DNA from: Enoplosus armatus
Lineage: Eukaryota > Chordata > Actinopteri > Centrarchiformes > Enoplosidae
DNA length: 64,000 nucleotides
Assembly: GCF_043641665.1 (NCBI RefSeq)
Contig: NC_092203.1
Coordinates: 10,707,873-10,771,872 of the forward strand
Reading direction: 5' to 3'
The notes under the pieces: generated by a model
What the model was told of the DNA's origin: nothing
Databases searched by the model: none
What the model saw: only the letters and a program-made list of their open reading frames with translations
Shown here: one piece after another, positions 11,501-23,040 of the stretch
Position numbering within the stretch: position 1 is the first letter of the stretch
Layout of the letters: each line of letters opens with the position of its first letter
Position numbers and translations under genes: made by a program

Positions 11501-12030
11501 GGCCACCTGCACAGAAGGTAAATGCAACATGGCGGGATTGTGAACCTCCCTAGGGATGCTGGGATAGCCACATGGCCCGCTAGATCTGCCAGGGTGGCCC
11601 CTTCGACACCCGGCTGGGTGCCGTGCTGGGCGACACGCAGCTAAGCCTGGGGATTAGCTCACGGTGCCACCTATCTGATGAAAGCAGAGCCAATGGGATT
11701 GTCTTCCCTCTCTGCATTTACGGCCGCCCCCTCCCTCTCGCTGTCTCTCTACTATCTCGTTAGCTACTCTCTTTGTTTCTGGCAGCAGGGGAAAGCACAT
11801 ACATGCTACCATGCTGGTAGTAAAATGTATTGTTGGCTCTGAGCTCTTATTATCTTGGATTGAGGAGTGAAAGCCTGTTCAAGGAGGAGGACATTACCTC
11901 ACCGCTCCATGTGCTGTGACACCTCCTCTTACGAGATGATTGATGGCCTGCATTTAAAACAGATTATGCTACATTTTAAAGGACAGTCAGTCCATTAAAT
12001 CCTGCCGTGATGAGATGATTGAGAGTTTTA
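11500..12030. promoter_or_regulatory. Candidate enhancer block
   Basis: GC-rich, repeat-free segment at 11520-11760, followed by a stretch containing GAGATGATTGATGGCCTGC near 11933 and TGAGATGATTGAGAG near 12010. The word GAGATGATTGA occurs twice within about 80 bases. TGATTGAT resembles TALE-homeodomain sites. No coding potential. The regulatory role is inferred. Confidence 0.3.
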
Positions 12031-12399
12031 AACCGCGTCCTCCCTGTTTATTTTCAGATATTAAATGATCAGCGTGTGAGTTTTTAATGTTCAGCTGGGT
12101 TTTGCGTCACTTCACCTTCACTGCTTATAGTTCTGCCAAAGAAGCAGAGCAGTGTGAAGGAGAAATAGCTTGTAACAACAGCCGGACGTCATTTTAATGT
12201 TATTTGCTAAAACTAAAAGGTTTACGTGATGTTTTACAGAAGAGTTAAGTTCTATAAAGAGGAGTCACAAGAGCTCAGAGTCCTTGTAAACATCTTTAAA
12301 CCTGTGATAGCCTTTAAAAAGTACAGTGTGCGTGCCTGCAGCCTCAGCTGGTGTCTCTGACGTAATGACTGCTTTTAGGTGCATTGATGATTCTGCTTA

Positions 12400-12870
12400 A
12401 AGGGCCAATCTGTCAATTTTACACATGAAAGAGAAACAGTTGTGTAATGTGTGTCTTTAGTCCCAATGAAGTCATCAGGGTTGTCTCAGCTCGTTGTGGA
12501 GTTGGAAAGACGTGGACGTTAACGAGACGGGGAGGACTGACTGACAAGATGCTGTTGGTTGCATTATGGGAAGTGTAGGATCCAGTGTTCTTGGACTTCG
12601 GCGATATCTCGGCCTCTGATGCATCAATATGACCATTTAAGTCACAGAAACAACTTTGGTCGCAACATCGGTTGTTTAATCTCTTCTGGACCTGTTGCAC
12701 AAGCCGTGTATCAACTCCTGACATCTCCTTTTGAGTCTGACGGAAAGGCGGAAGTAGCGTGACGTTGTTATATAGCCACAAAACCTCGCCAAGAGAAGGC
12801 GGGATGGATAGCACCAGAAACCACTGTTTGCGTCCTGCTGATGATCCTTCTTTAACCAAGTAGTAGCCTC
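12400..12870 (-). mobile_element. Decayed dispersed repeat, copy B (inverted)
   Basis: On the minus strand it shares two ordered blocks with 3560-3890: 12636-12611 and 12594-12558. The second matches at 33 of 37 positions. The left end (CTTAAAGGGCCAATCTGTCA at 12398) resembles the termini of fish non-autonomous repeats. A 146-codon minus-strand frame here has no recognisable domain. Family name unknown. Confidence 0.55.
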
Positions 12871-14440
12871 AACTAAACCTTGACTATAGAACTGGCAGAA
12901 CCCTCATGTGAATCTTTTTTTATGGTAATATTGGTCGTTTTGTCGTTCATGAAGACTCTTTTTGGTGCTCTCGTCAGTAGCAGTGACTCTTCTCCAGTAC
13001 TCTAAAAGTCTAAAACCTGCAGTCTTTCTATTATCTGTTTCACCACAGAGCCCCATGTCCGCCTCACACCTCTGCTTCCACTCTTAATTAGCAAAAGTTT
13101 GTGTCCTCACGTCAAACCGCTGGACGTCATCAAGCCATTCTGAGCAAGTCGAGGCAGATTTCCTATTGATAATAATGAGACAGGCTGAAGGATCTCCCCT
13201 GTGCTGTATAATGAACTGTCACCACCGTGGCATTGGTGTTGGGCAAAATGAGGCCACAGAGCCGTGGGACACCTCCGACACACACACATCTGTGGCATCT
13301 CTGTGTGAACCAGGTAGTCGTTTTATACCTAATTAAAAAATCCTCCTCCTTCTGCACAAAAAGCGCTTTGACATGATTGACAAAATTAGTTCACCGGATC
13401 TACAACTGAGGCCTAGTTCCAAAATATCAGGTGTCAGCAGTTTGAATAATGTGACACCTTCTCTGGTTAAACTCACTTTGCATCATGAAGGACATTATTA
13501 GGTAGCTGAGGACCTTCGCTACTAAAATAGCTCATCTTTTGAGGACGTAATCACTTATTCGTTCGAGAAGTTAAGCTCTTCTACTTCACCCAGAATGGAT
13601 ATATGACATTTTGTAATGAAACCCTTCAAGTTATACTCGGAAAATGACCTGTCATTCAAACAAATTAGATCTAAATGAAGCTGCTTGAGTCCGTCCACCC
13701 CGCTCCCACGTCATCTCTGCGTGAGCCAACCTCTCTGATGCTCTCTAATTAAAATGGACACTTCTGTGCTGTTTCTGCTGTAAATTAAAGCAGAATCTAC
13801 TTCATGCAGACAAATTCACTCTGAGCGGATTTATTTTTCTGTTGTGGTTCGAGCTGAGGAAGATCAGCTGGGTCATACCGCTCTATAATGAATCTATGCT
13901 GCAGTAAGGAAGCTCTTCTTCTTCCTAGATTTTCCAAACTTTGTATTCAAATCAATACTTTTTTTGGAAAACCTACAACCTATAATTCTAATCCCCTAAA
14001 TTCAAATCAGCCGCTAAATTCAGATAAGAAACATGTTTTTGGAAACTTCATATCATAGATCTTAAAAAAGGAAAAAAAAAACACCCATACGCACTTTTGA
14101 AAAATGACAAAAATCTGAACAGAGTTTGGTACCAATATGAGGAAATGAGCAATGATCATCAACATAGAAAGGCGTGTTTATTTCCTCTCAATTATTTAAA
14201 CATTTTCCAGAAATGTTGAGGTTAACAGGATGAAATGAATCAGTTCAGTGACTGAAGACTTGTAAGAGTTTTAATTCAGTGTGTGAGTTGCCCTTTGAGT
14301 CAGTACATCTGATAAGGTCTCCTTTACGCTTCACTCTGTGTTCCACGAATGCAGTTAGTGTCAAAAGATCCAGAACCCACAAAGAAGTGCAGTCATGGAC
14401 CAACATAAGTCACCCTCTAAACCTTTCCTAGCCAAAACCC
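12870..14440. other. Anonymous non-coding stretch
   Basis: Nothing recognisable as a gene. A CTAATTAAAATG word at 13745-13756 recurs exactly at 24406 and 34764 in enhancer-like contexts, so 13660-13850 may hold a small regulatory element. Confidence 0.5.
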
Positions 14441-14448
14441 ACCATGTG

Positions 14449-14670
14449 CCCCCCCCCCTCCCCACCTCACTCCCTTCTCCCTCCCTCCGTCCCTCCCTCC
14501 CAGAGCGACCCGAGGCCGGGCACAGAAGGGACGGGGCTGCCAAGCACAGCACATGGCTCTGGGTCTGGGGACAACAGAAGTCGAGGTCCCTGCAGGGCCC
14601 TTCAGCTTTTACAAGGCTGTACCCCCCCACACCCCCCCACACCCCCACCCAACACACACCTCAGGCGGAT
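14449..14670. repeat. C-rich low-complexity with tandem decamer
   Basis: A pyrimidine-rich run (14449-14500) is followed at 14621-14650 by three copies of an ACCCCCCCAC-type decamer. The overlapping proline-rich frames are compositional artefacts. The complementary strand is G-quadruplex-prone. Confidence 0.75.
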
Positions 14671-15740
14671 GGGGAAAGCACACAGTCGTCCCTCCGGGAG
14701 AAGTGAGGCGACGGGGACTGTGATTCCTCAGAGCTACACTCCCCTTTCCTCTCTCTCCTCCACCTCTCCTCCTTCTCCTCTCTCCTGCAGGCTACGTCCT
14801 GCACATGTGATACGACAGACTGTCTCATGCTGCATTACACATACACCTCTCTGTCGCTGGGCGCGTCGCTGCGAGCCATGTTCCCTGATGTAGCATCAAA
14901 ACTGGGACACGAACACGACACTCGTAGACACAGGAAGCGATGGAGACGGTGTAAAATGGTAAAAAACAAAACAAAAGGGCTCTTTGTTGTATTCTTACTA
15001 TAAAGCGTCATCATCAACTCACCAATATGTCTAAATATGACTTAACCAGTCAGGAGGAGAAGGGCAGTTTGATTGGATGAGAGAGACAGAGGGAGTGATG
15101 GTTCTGACGATGTGATTGGTTAGAGTCTTCATCCACTGCAGCATGAGGTCACATAGTCATTCAGAGTCTGGTGTCACTCATTTTACAGGAAGTATGTACA
15201 TTTTGGGGTCATTACTGCGACTTCATTGGATATTTTTCTCCTGGTTATGAGAATAAAGAACTGAGTAAAACCTCCTCGTAGGTCATTTTACTCAATAATC
15301 GTGTGTTTTACTCGCAAGTGGAGTGTTTTCATTCTTGCACAAACATGTTAATAATTTCATGAATGTCTTTATATAACGGAGATGGAAGTGTAGGTAAACT
15401 CGTAGTTATTAATTCCTGTGTCTTTTTTTCGAGTATTTCTGACGGTGGCTTTAAAGAGTCTTTAAAGAGTCTTGCTCGCGTCCCCGGGGGAACTTTAAAG
15501 CCACATCAACTGCTGCTTTTATGAGCCCGTCTCCGAGCAAAACGGATGACATTGAGCGCGCTAAGATCCAATATTCTCAGAGCTGAGTGTACATAAAGAC
15601 CACTGCTCATCTGCGCCTGCTTATTTGCTCGTACAAGTATTAGTTTTTGTATTAGATTCCCTGCTCAATATGGGCTCGTACTGAAGTTAAAGTCTCCACT
15701 TTTAGACGAACAAGAGCCTGAAAAGTTGTAACAAAAGCAG
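14670..15740. other. Anonymous non-coding stretch
   Basis: The only structure is a perfect tandem duplication of CTTTAAAGAGT at 15449-15470. No gene is supported. Confidence 0.5.
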
Positions 15741-16440
15741 TTCATTAGCTCTCTCATAATCTGCCGATGTGGCGATAAAAAATGTGCACCAAGAGAAAGC
15801 AGCGAGCCTTTTCCTGACACGCCATTAGACTGTGATGCATGACTGTTGCTGGAGCACTCCGTCTAAGTATTTCCTGTTGAAAGGTCAACAGGGAGACATG
15901 ACAGCATTACAAAACGGTGCGCTGTACATTTTCTTATTCCCCTCCTAGTTAATATCTGTCAATTTGAGCAAGTTGTAGAGCTTCAGGTTTGACGTGGCAG
16001 AGACCCTCCATCCCTGATGCATGGAGGAGGCACAAGCAATTCTCCCCCTTTCATGGTGGCGGGAGGGGAGGGGTTATGGAGCAACCCTGTGCAGCCATTT
16101 TAATTGACATAACCTGTTTATCTATAATAGTCCTTGAGCTCCTGTAACCTCGCAATAAAACACCCGGCTCATTTTTCTACTCTTTTATCTGCAAAACCAA
16201 GTTGTTATCGCAACACGAGGCGTCGGCCGGTATCTTCCATCACGACTACTTCTAATGGCTTTTAAAGTAGTTACCTGCGAAGTCCTGACATTTATTAGGA
16301 TCATTTTCGGCGCAAAGGTCTGCTGCTATCAGGAGGCGGCATCATTATGAATTATTGTTTGCGGCCAAGGTAGAAAATTGTACTTTGTGGCTCCGTTTCC
16401 TCCGTGATAAATCAACCAGTCACTTTTCACATCTCGGACT
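15740..16440. promoter_or_regulatory. Candidate enhancer blocks
   Basis: Long repeat-free run with motif-rich segments: CGCCATTAGACTGTGATGCA near 15821, CCATTTTAATTGACATAACC near 16095, and CATTATGAATTATTGTTTGC near 16343. No frame of note on either strand. Probably two or three separate elements. The assignment rests on texture only. Confidence 0.35.
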
Positions 16441-16840
16441 CTGAAAGCTGCTGAGCGCAGGACTTTTCGCCCCCCCTTCACACTGTTTACCCATTTCCTT
16501 CTGCCTCTCCGCCGCCTTGAAAAAGCTTCCTGCAGGTTGTTTGCTGCAATAGCCAGTTTCTACCATTTCTCAACCGCAGATCTTTGCTCATTTCTGATTA
16601 TTAGCGCCGGACTCAGCTGCTACTTTTCAAATGTTTATCCTAACGGCACGTTTCCGCTTCCCAGGAAGGGAAAAAAAACACACAAGTGACAGGGAAATAA
16701 GTAGACAAAGAGAGGCTGTATTTATCAGTCGCTATCAGATCACTGTTAACATGGTTCCTGGACTGTCTGTTAACTTTGGGAGAATGAGAGGTGAAGCAGC
16801 ACAACTTTATCCCCGACTACATCTCCTCTGGTAAAGTAAT
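16440..16840. other. Non-coding, nothing recognised
   Basis: A 67-codon frame (16631-16834, plus) has no recognisable features. The rest is anonymous. Confidence 0.5.
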
Positions 16841-17029
16841 CCTCTGTGTGGCGGCGGCGAGATAAGGCCCGCACACTCGCTCAGGCCGAGACGAGGCAGA
16901 AACGGGAAGAAGTTGGCCGTCGCCGTGGCGATGCCGGGGTAAACGGAGGTGATCATCGCTCACTGAGAGGAGCCGGAGCCTCAGAGGAGTACACTGATCT
17001 TCTGTCAGAGCCAGGGTCATGGAGCCGGG

Positions 17030-17690
17030 CAGAGATATGGAACCAGAGAAGAAGAAAAGGAGGAGGAAGAGAGGAGGATGATGGCAAAGAGAAGATGGAT
17101 GGTGCAAGAGGAAGAGCTGGAGGAAGAGAGGGAAGGGGAAATAAGGGAGACAAGAAGGTGACATGAAAGATGGAGAACTGGAGGAAGGAAGAAAACCGAT
17201 TAAAAAGAGGAGAGAGAGAGAAATATGGAAAAGAGAAACAAACAAATTTGGATAAGAAGAATTAAAGGGAGGCTGAAGAAGAAGAGGAAGAAGAAGAATT
17301 AGGGATAAAGAGATCAAATGAGGAAAAAAAGAAACCAAAAGAAAGGTGGTGAGAGCAGAAAGCTAAAGGGAGAAACTGAGAGGAAGAGGGAACAAATTAG
17401 AGCTGGGAAGACGAGAAAGCTGGGAAAAAGATGGATGGTGCATGTTGTGAAGAGAGGAGGGAGGAAGAGGAGGAAACTAATTGGCAGAAGAGAAAAGTAG
17501 AGAGGAAACAAGGGTTGAGTTGTACAAAGTTTTGAGTAGGAATAAAATGTGGTACACGATAGAGAAAGAAGGGAAGAGGATCAGAACGAGAGGAAGAAGG
17601 ACGTAAAGAACGAGGAAGCTAAAGAAAACTGAAGGAAGCAGACGTGCAGGGAAAGTGAATGCGGCCTCTTCGTCTCCTCTCACTACAAAT
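17030..17690. repeat. Polypurine (GGAAGA-type) tract
   Basis: For roughly 650 bases the plus strand is overwhelmingly purine (AGGAAGAGG, GAGAGAGAG, GGAAGAAGG words) with isolated pyrimidines. The minus strand is pyrimidine, which explains the long Leu/Ser/Phe/Pro-rich frames there. The word GATGGATGGTGCA occurs at about 17094 and 17430, suggesting an internal duplication of about 336 bases. Such tracts can adopt triplex (H-DNA) structures. Confidence 0.85.
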
Positions 17691-18120
17691 ATTGTAATTA
17701 ACAATAACAATAAGCTGGCTTCCCCTCACCTACTTCAAACAGACGCCGCGGGTCACTGCGAAGCGTTACCTTGATGTACTACAGCGCGCTCGCCCGCCGA
17801 GGCGGCCCCGCGGAGTCGAGCGTCGCCTTCTAGTGCATTCTGATCACTCCGCCGCTCTCCAGCCCGATTAGGACGATTAATATTAATGGCTTGGCAGTTT
17901 CTCTCCGCTGATCAGAGCTCTCGCCTGACTGGTTCCCAGCGTGGCGCCACACCTTGCTGTAGGTGACTGTCAGGTTTGATTATAGGCAGATTAAGGGCTC
18001 TCTTTCCCGCCGCCGCTGTTCGACATACTCAGATAAGCTGCATAAGCGCCGGACGATTATTCACTGTCAGAGAGCGGCGAGAGGTGATGCTGTGAGCTTT
18101 TACAGCACGGCCGATTGCCA
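17690..18120. promoter_or_regulatory. Candidate enhancer block
   Basis: Starts immediately after the purine tract. Contains ATTGTAATTAACAATAACAA near 17692 (homeodomain plus SOX-like AACAAT), GACGATTAATATTAATGGC near 17871, and CTGCATAAGCGCCGG ending at 18052. GC content is higher than in the surroundings. No coding potential. Confidence 0.4.
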
Positions 18121-18760
18121 CGCTGTAAGAAGTGTCGTGGAGTTTGCAGGTGAAACAGCGTTTATTGAACCTGAAAATACACAAAATGGAAGAAAACCTG
18201 AATCAATCAGACTTCTAAAACCCTAAAGCCTGTTGAGCTGGTTCTATAAATCTATACTGGAAACTTTCCTCATCACATCCACCTCTGAACAAGCTGCAGT
18301 GGGATGCACAATACAATACACATTCAGCTTAGAATATACAGAAGAGAGATATATTTTAATAAAATAGGAAATAATAATTACAGCCAGCCAATATATCTTT
18401 AATGTTTTCCAGTTCTTTGCACGTTGAAATGAGGAAATCAGGTGTTCAAACTTTATCCATATCTCCCATACCTAATAATTATAATAACAAAAAGTCCCAC
18501 TATCTTCAGGCTTTGAGGCAGGACACCCTAATAAAAGGTGACCGCAGAAATCCACCAAACGCAGCCAGCTGTTGGTAGATCGTGCCCATTAATGAGGCCT
18601 TTTCAACACTACAACATGGCCGCCGGAGGGTCCGTCATGTCGTCTCTAAGTGTGTCCTCTGTGATGCCGAGCAGCAGGGCAGAGCTTCACGGTAAACAGC
18701 ATTCACCGGCTTTTCCGCATGATGGATGAGGCAGCGCGGCTGATAGTGGCTGAAAGGTAA
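18120..18760. other. Non-coding, nothing recognised
   Basis: AT-rich around 18300-18500. Open frames are short. Confidence 0.5.
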
Positions 18761-18762
18761 AA

Positions 18763-18791
18763 GTGTGTGTGTGTGTGTGGGGGGGGGGGGG
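18763..18791. repeat. (GT)8-(G)13 compound simple repeat
   Basis: Eight GT units (18763-18778) run directly into thirteen G residues (18779-18791). Confidence 0.95.
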
Positions 18792-18799
18792 CGTTCAAG

Positions 18800-20560
18800 T
18801 CATTTGTAACACATTTATTGCTGAATCAGCATTTCTTTCCCCTGCCACATGTTGCTGCTGGATCTGCTGTGATTTGTGAATCCTCCGCTCTGTCGGGAAA
18901 TCGGGGACCAGTCAGTCAAATAGGGCGGGATTGTGACATCATCTTCCTTGGAGTTTATTTTCATTTAAGTTTACCTTTTTTTTTTTTATATAACTCGTGG
19001 CTAATTCTTCTTCTTCTTCCATTTTTGTAAAAAACGAACCAAAATCACGGGAAAATCAGTGTTTCGTGGCAGCGATTTGTGTTCGATAAGAGCATAATGT
19101 GTGAAAAACATCCCAGATTATTGAGTTAATACCCATTTTGGAGCAGAATTAGCTCAACTCCACCTGAGCCAGACCAGAAATTACAGACAGTGTGTCGGGT
19201 CGTGTTGCGGCGGCCGGCGTTAATCATGCGCTATCAAACCTGGGCTCCTGTGAGAGCCAATCAGGTATCAGATTGCTTTGGGAGTAAAGAAAACAAGGCT
19301 GAGCGAGAGAGGTGTCTGGCCGCTGTACCCAACCTCATCTGTCTTCTCTCTGCGGGGGGGCCGCCCGACCCTTGACCCCCACAAAGAGCCGCAGCATCCA
19401 TCACAACATGTTAGGTAATGCGGTTAACTGCCGCAGGGGCTTGTGGGACGCTTTGTCTCCAGGTAGACGAGCCAGAGGGGGGGGGCGATCCTTCTTTCTG
19501 TCGGCTCTGACAAAGAGATCAGGTCGTTATAAAGTGGTCGCAGGTGAAAAATGAGCGTAGTCCGTCACTGGGTGCTTTGAGATGTTTTCTCCTCCCTCTG
19601 AGTCTGTTGTGCTGTCGCCGTCGTCTGAGGTGTTAAATGGTCTGTCGAGTGTGTTTGTGAAGCACATACAGGATGAAGCGCCTCTCTCGAAAACAGACCC
19701 GTGTCTATGTGGCCGCGCCGTAATCGTTTTTCTGTCACTAATTCATAAATTAAGCGAAAGCTGCAAGTCACGCTGCGATGATGAAGCCAGTCATTTCTCT
19801 TACAAACTGATGTTAGAGCCATTTTTAAGGTAAATGTTGACTAATTCCCTCAAGCAGCCAACTTAAATGACAAAACAAGCTGATCCCAGAGTCTAGCTAG
19901 CTTATTATGAAGCTTTCTATGGAACTGGGCCCATGATGACAGGTGGTCTTATATGTGGGGAAATCGTCGCCCTGTTCCTGGTGTTGGATGTGGATCTTTC
20001 TCTGGTCGTCCACTGACTCCTGGTCGATGACTTTGACTGCTTTGGGGCTGATGTCGAGTCACAGGTGTAGTGATTTAGCAGTTCCCGTTCCGTCGAGGTA
20101 CAGGGAGTGGATGGTGAGGATCTCGCCTCGACTTGAAGACCTGAATGAAGTTTTAAATGAACGGGTTCCACCAGAATCCGGCTGGGTTTTCGGACGATCT
20201 GTCCTGAACCTGAAGCACATTCCCAGATGAGTCTCGGGCTGCAGACATCCAACTTCCCGTTCCGTTGGGCAGTGAGCTGAGTGATATTTCTCCGGGATAA
20301 ACTCCGCTGCAGTGTGATGCTACTGTATGCACAGAGGACTTAATTGATTGTGTGCAGTTTCAGTGGCTTAGCATCTGGCGCTCGTGATAATCCCCCTTCT
20401 GTCCTGCATCCGTCGGATGTATTGATGAAGCACTCTAGGGCTGTAGTGCTACATTTACTCGGCACATTAGCCCATTACAGTTATGGGCAGACAAGTAAGT
20501 AGAGACTCTTTACCTGAAGAGGGATCGTTTGTGTGGAGGGAAGCAAAACATGCTGCATGT
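18800..20560. other. Anonymous non-coding stretch
   Basis: Frames of 60-111 codons on both strands overlap without recognisable features. Short G runs lie at about 19355 and 19480. Confidence 0.5.
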
Positions 20561-20629
20561 TGCTGCTTGATACTGTGTGAAAATAGTTTTAATTATAGAA
20601 ACAAATTACTCCATAAATACATGTGTAAA

Positions 20630-21420
20630 AGTATTGAGTTTGACCCCTACTGGACCCTTTTTACATTGCTTAACAGCAGGTTAAAAGATATTATTGTACT
20701 TATTGTGTGATAAGAGGCATGATTTCTATATTTTAGATATTCTGAATGATAAAAATCGAAGTGATATAGATGCAGATTTGAGCTCTTCAAATATTCAACC
20801 CCATCATGCCGTTAGATTTCCATTAATTGCCACAGCGACAAAACAAGCCAATTTAATTAAATGTAAGTGATATTGTTCTTTTACCAAATGAATAAACTCT
20901 GTTTTGACCTTTTCAAAACTTTTAACAGCATCAAAACGAAACAGTACGTAATCTTGTTGTTGTGTAATGCATCAAAATAAAAGCGCAAGTGACCGTGAGA
21001 TCAAGTTCATATCTGTCTTAGAAATCCAAGTAGTCTGGTTTGAAACCTGCTAAGTACACTTACCATTTAACTCTGTCCTCTTCCCATAGATTTAAATAAA
21101 CTGCCATTTCATGAAACAAAACAGGAAGCATCCAACCGCTGGCTGCACTGCTTCAAAATAAAAGCCCCACATGAGCGTCGGATGCTGTTTATATCTGTAA
21201 TTTTCACAATTTTAAACATAAACGGAGAGAAAAGATAACTTTGACCCCTACATGACCTATTTAGCAGCACCTTCTGACTCATAATAGCTAATTTTTCTAG
21301 AGTTTAGAATGATGGAACCAAAGTATCCGTCTTTCTACAAATGTATATTCACTGTTTTGACCTCTTCAAATATTTAACACCATCGTCTTTCTATAGATTT
21401 CTGTAAATTGTCATTTTGAT
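20630..21420. repeat. Cryptic array of diverged repeats, unit about 0.3 kb
   Basis: Four short marker words recur in a consistent order. TTTGACCCCTAC occurs at about 20638 and 21240. GTTTTGACC-TTCAAA-TTTAACA-CATC variants occur at 20775, 20901 and 21354. TAGATTT-TAAA-TG-CATTT variants occur at 20813, 21087 and 21393. TCAAAATAAAAGC followed by TTATATCTGT-like sequence occurs at 20970 and 21151. The gap between the second and third markers is 38-39 bases in both complete cases. The simplest reading is several truncated, heavily diverged copies of a unit of roughly 300 bases. Confidence 0.55.
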
Positions 21421-21529
21421 GTATGATAATGTGCACTCAGGGGCATCTTGTGCTGATGTGTTGTGGAAATACATTTAGTCAGGGGAGTCTTTTCTGTTTG
21501 TTGTGTCAATAAACAGCCACCTAAGGCCC

Positions 21530-22200
21530 TTCAGGAATCCGACAAACACCACTTGATCTGTGGTGCAAAGACCATTAGGGCCAGGTATATTGATGGCGCA
21601 GCGCCGCCACAGCCCAGCTCTCCTAGCGTGAGGCAGCATCCATGCCGAGAGGACACTTGTTCACTGTGTGTTTCCAATCACACGCCGGCCGTGCCGAGAT
21701 GCCTAATGGCCTCGCGCTCAGCCTGTCGCAGGAAAACTCCCGGCGTACGGCGCATGCGCTCCCGAACAGCCTCCGTCCCATTGGGTGCAGTTCGGGGGCT
21801 CGGGCAGATGGGATACAGGCACGGGGAACAGGGAGGAGGGGGAGGATTTGAAGGGGAGAGCGAGGGCGAAGGGATGGTGTGTGTGTGTCTGTGCTGCCTC
21901 TGCCCATCCGTGCATTCAACATGCCATCCAGAGACCCCCTTTTGCGAACTGCCCACACTTCATTAGGATGCCAGGATAATGGCCAACAAGCAAGCGCCGT
22001 GACACCCCATTTCCTGTGCACTGAGCTCTCCAACCACGACAGATGTCGACAGTGCCGCCGCCGCCGCTACCAGGGGCCCCTCCACTTCCTGCCCGCTTGG
22101 CCGAGCCGCCGTCCCACCGCCAGGGAAGAAGGGGCAGCCGGGGCAGTCGTATACACCAAAAAGGGCACCTTTGCCAATCTGAGGCACTTATGGCATGGGA
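21530..22200. promoter_or_regulatory. GC-rich candidate regulatory block
   Basis: CpG-containing, GC-rich and mostly repeat-free. Many frames are open on both strands because stop codons are rare at this composition; the longest is 167 codons at 21463-21966 and has no recognisable domain. Could be an enhancer, an unmethylated CpG island with a promoter, or an unrecognised exon. I cannot decide among these. Confidence 0.3.
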
Positions 22201-22700
22201 GATGTAGTTAGTCCTTTTTTTGGTTTTGTTTTGTTTTGTTTTTTACCAAATAGTTTTCAAATCTCCCTTTTAGAGTTAATAGCTGATTTACTACCACAGC
22301 GCTCGGGATTACAACACAGCAAAGAATCATTATGTTTCGCTCCCCGCCTCGCCGCCGCCGCCCCTCCAAAATCCAAATGATGTATCTGTAGACAAAACAT
22401 AAACAGATGTTTCAGTGGCTGTTAGGTGTCCTCACCGGGGATGTGGATGAGAAGGGGGGGGTGGGGGGGGTGATCATTCGACATGTGTGTTTGTGAGCAT
22501 CAGGGACAATGTTGTTTTAAAAGGTGTTATTATGCTTTTGCGGCGTGGCGTGTGCACCGGTAATAACGGCGGGGCCAGATTTAGAGTGCTGTCACAGGCG
22601 CATCAGGAGAGGGAGCAGGGGCCGTGGACCGAGGCTAATGGAGGCAAAACAACCTCCAGCTCCTGCCCCTGCTGTCCAAAAATCAGCTTTTAGAGGGAAA
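22200..22700. other. Non-coding with a G-rich run
   Basis: A GTTTT-type T/G stretch lies near 22218-22240. An interrupted G16 run at 22454-22470 is quadruplex-prone. No gene. Confidence 0.5.
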
Positions 22701-23040
22701 ACACAGGCCACCTCTCAGCGCTCACGCAACATGATACGTCAATATGAGAGGCAATTTAATCCCCTCATTTGAATATGCATCCTCGAAAAAAATAAACCCT
22801 CCCTCCCTCTCCTCCTCTGCGTTTTTGAACCCCGACCAGATTTCAGGACCGTGGGGGGAGGAAATTGTTGTACATTTCCTGACAAATTGAGTTAAACGGA
22901 CATTAAGTAGGGCTTTAAGAAAACAAATGGTCGTCTTTATCACAGGTGGACACTGATGGCTTAATGGGGGCCTGCGAGCTGATCGTATCACCGGCTAATG
23001 GCTTGACAGGATGCATTAAGGTTTTTGTGTAAAGAACCGG
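22700..23040. promoter_or_regulatory. Candidate enhancer with POU-like site
   Basis: GGCAATTTAATCCCCTCATT is followed by TTGAATATGCAT (22769-22780), one base away from the palindromic POU-dimer (MORE) consensus ATGAATATGCAT. Further words are GGCTTAATGGGGGCC and CCGGCTAATGGC. No coding potential. Confidence 0.4.

Noticed and set aside
12419..12859. 146-codon minus-strand frame
   Set aside because: It lies inside a decayed non-autonomous repeat shared with 3560-3890 and has no recognisable domain.
14395..14893. Pro/Ser-rich plus-strand frames of 103 and 149 codons
   Set aside because: They run through C-rich tandem repeats and low-complexity sequence.
16817..17338. 173-codon minus-strand frame rich in Leu, Ser, Phe and Pro
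   Set aside because: It is the translation of the pyrimidine strand of a polypurine tract. Open frames there follow from composition.
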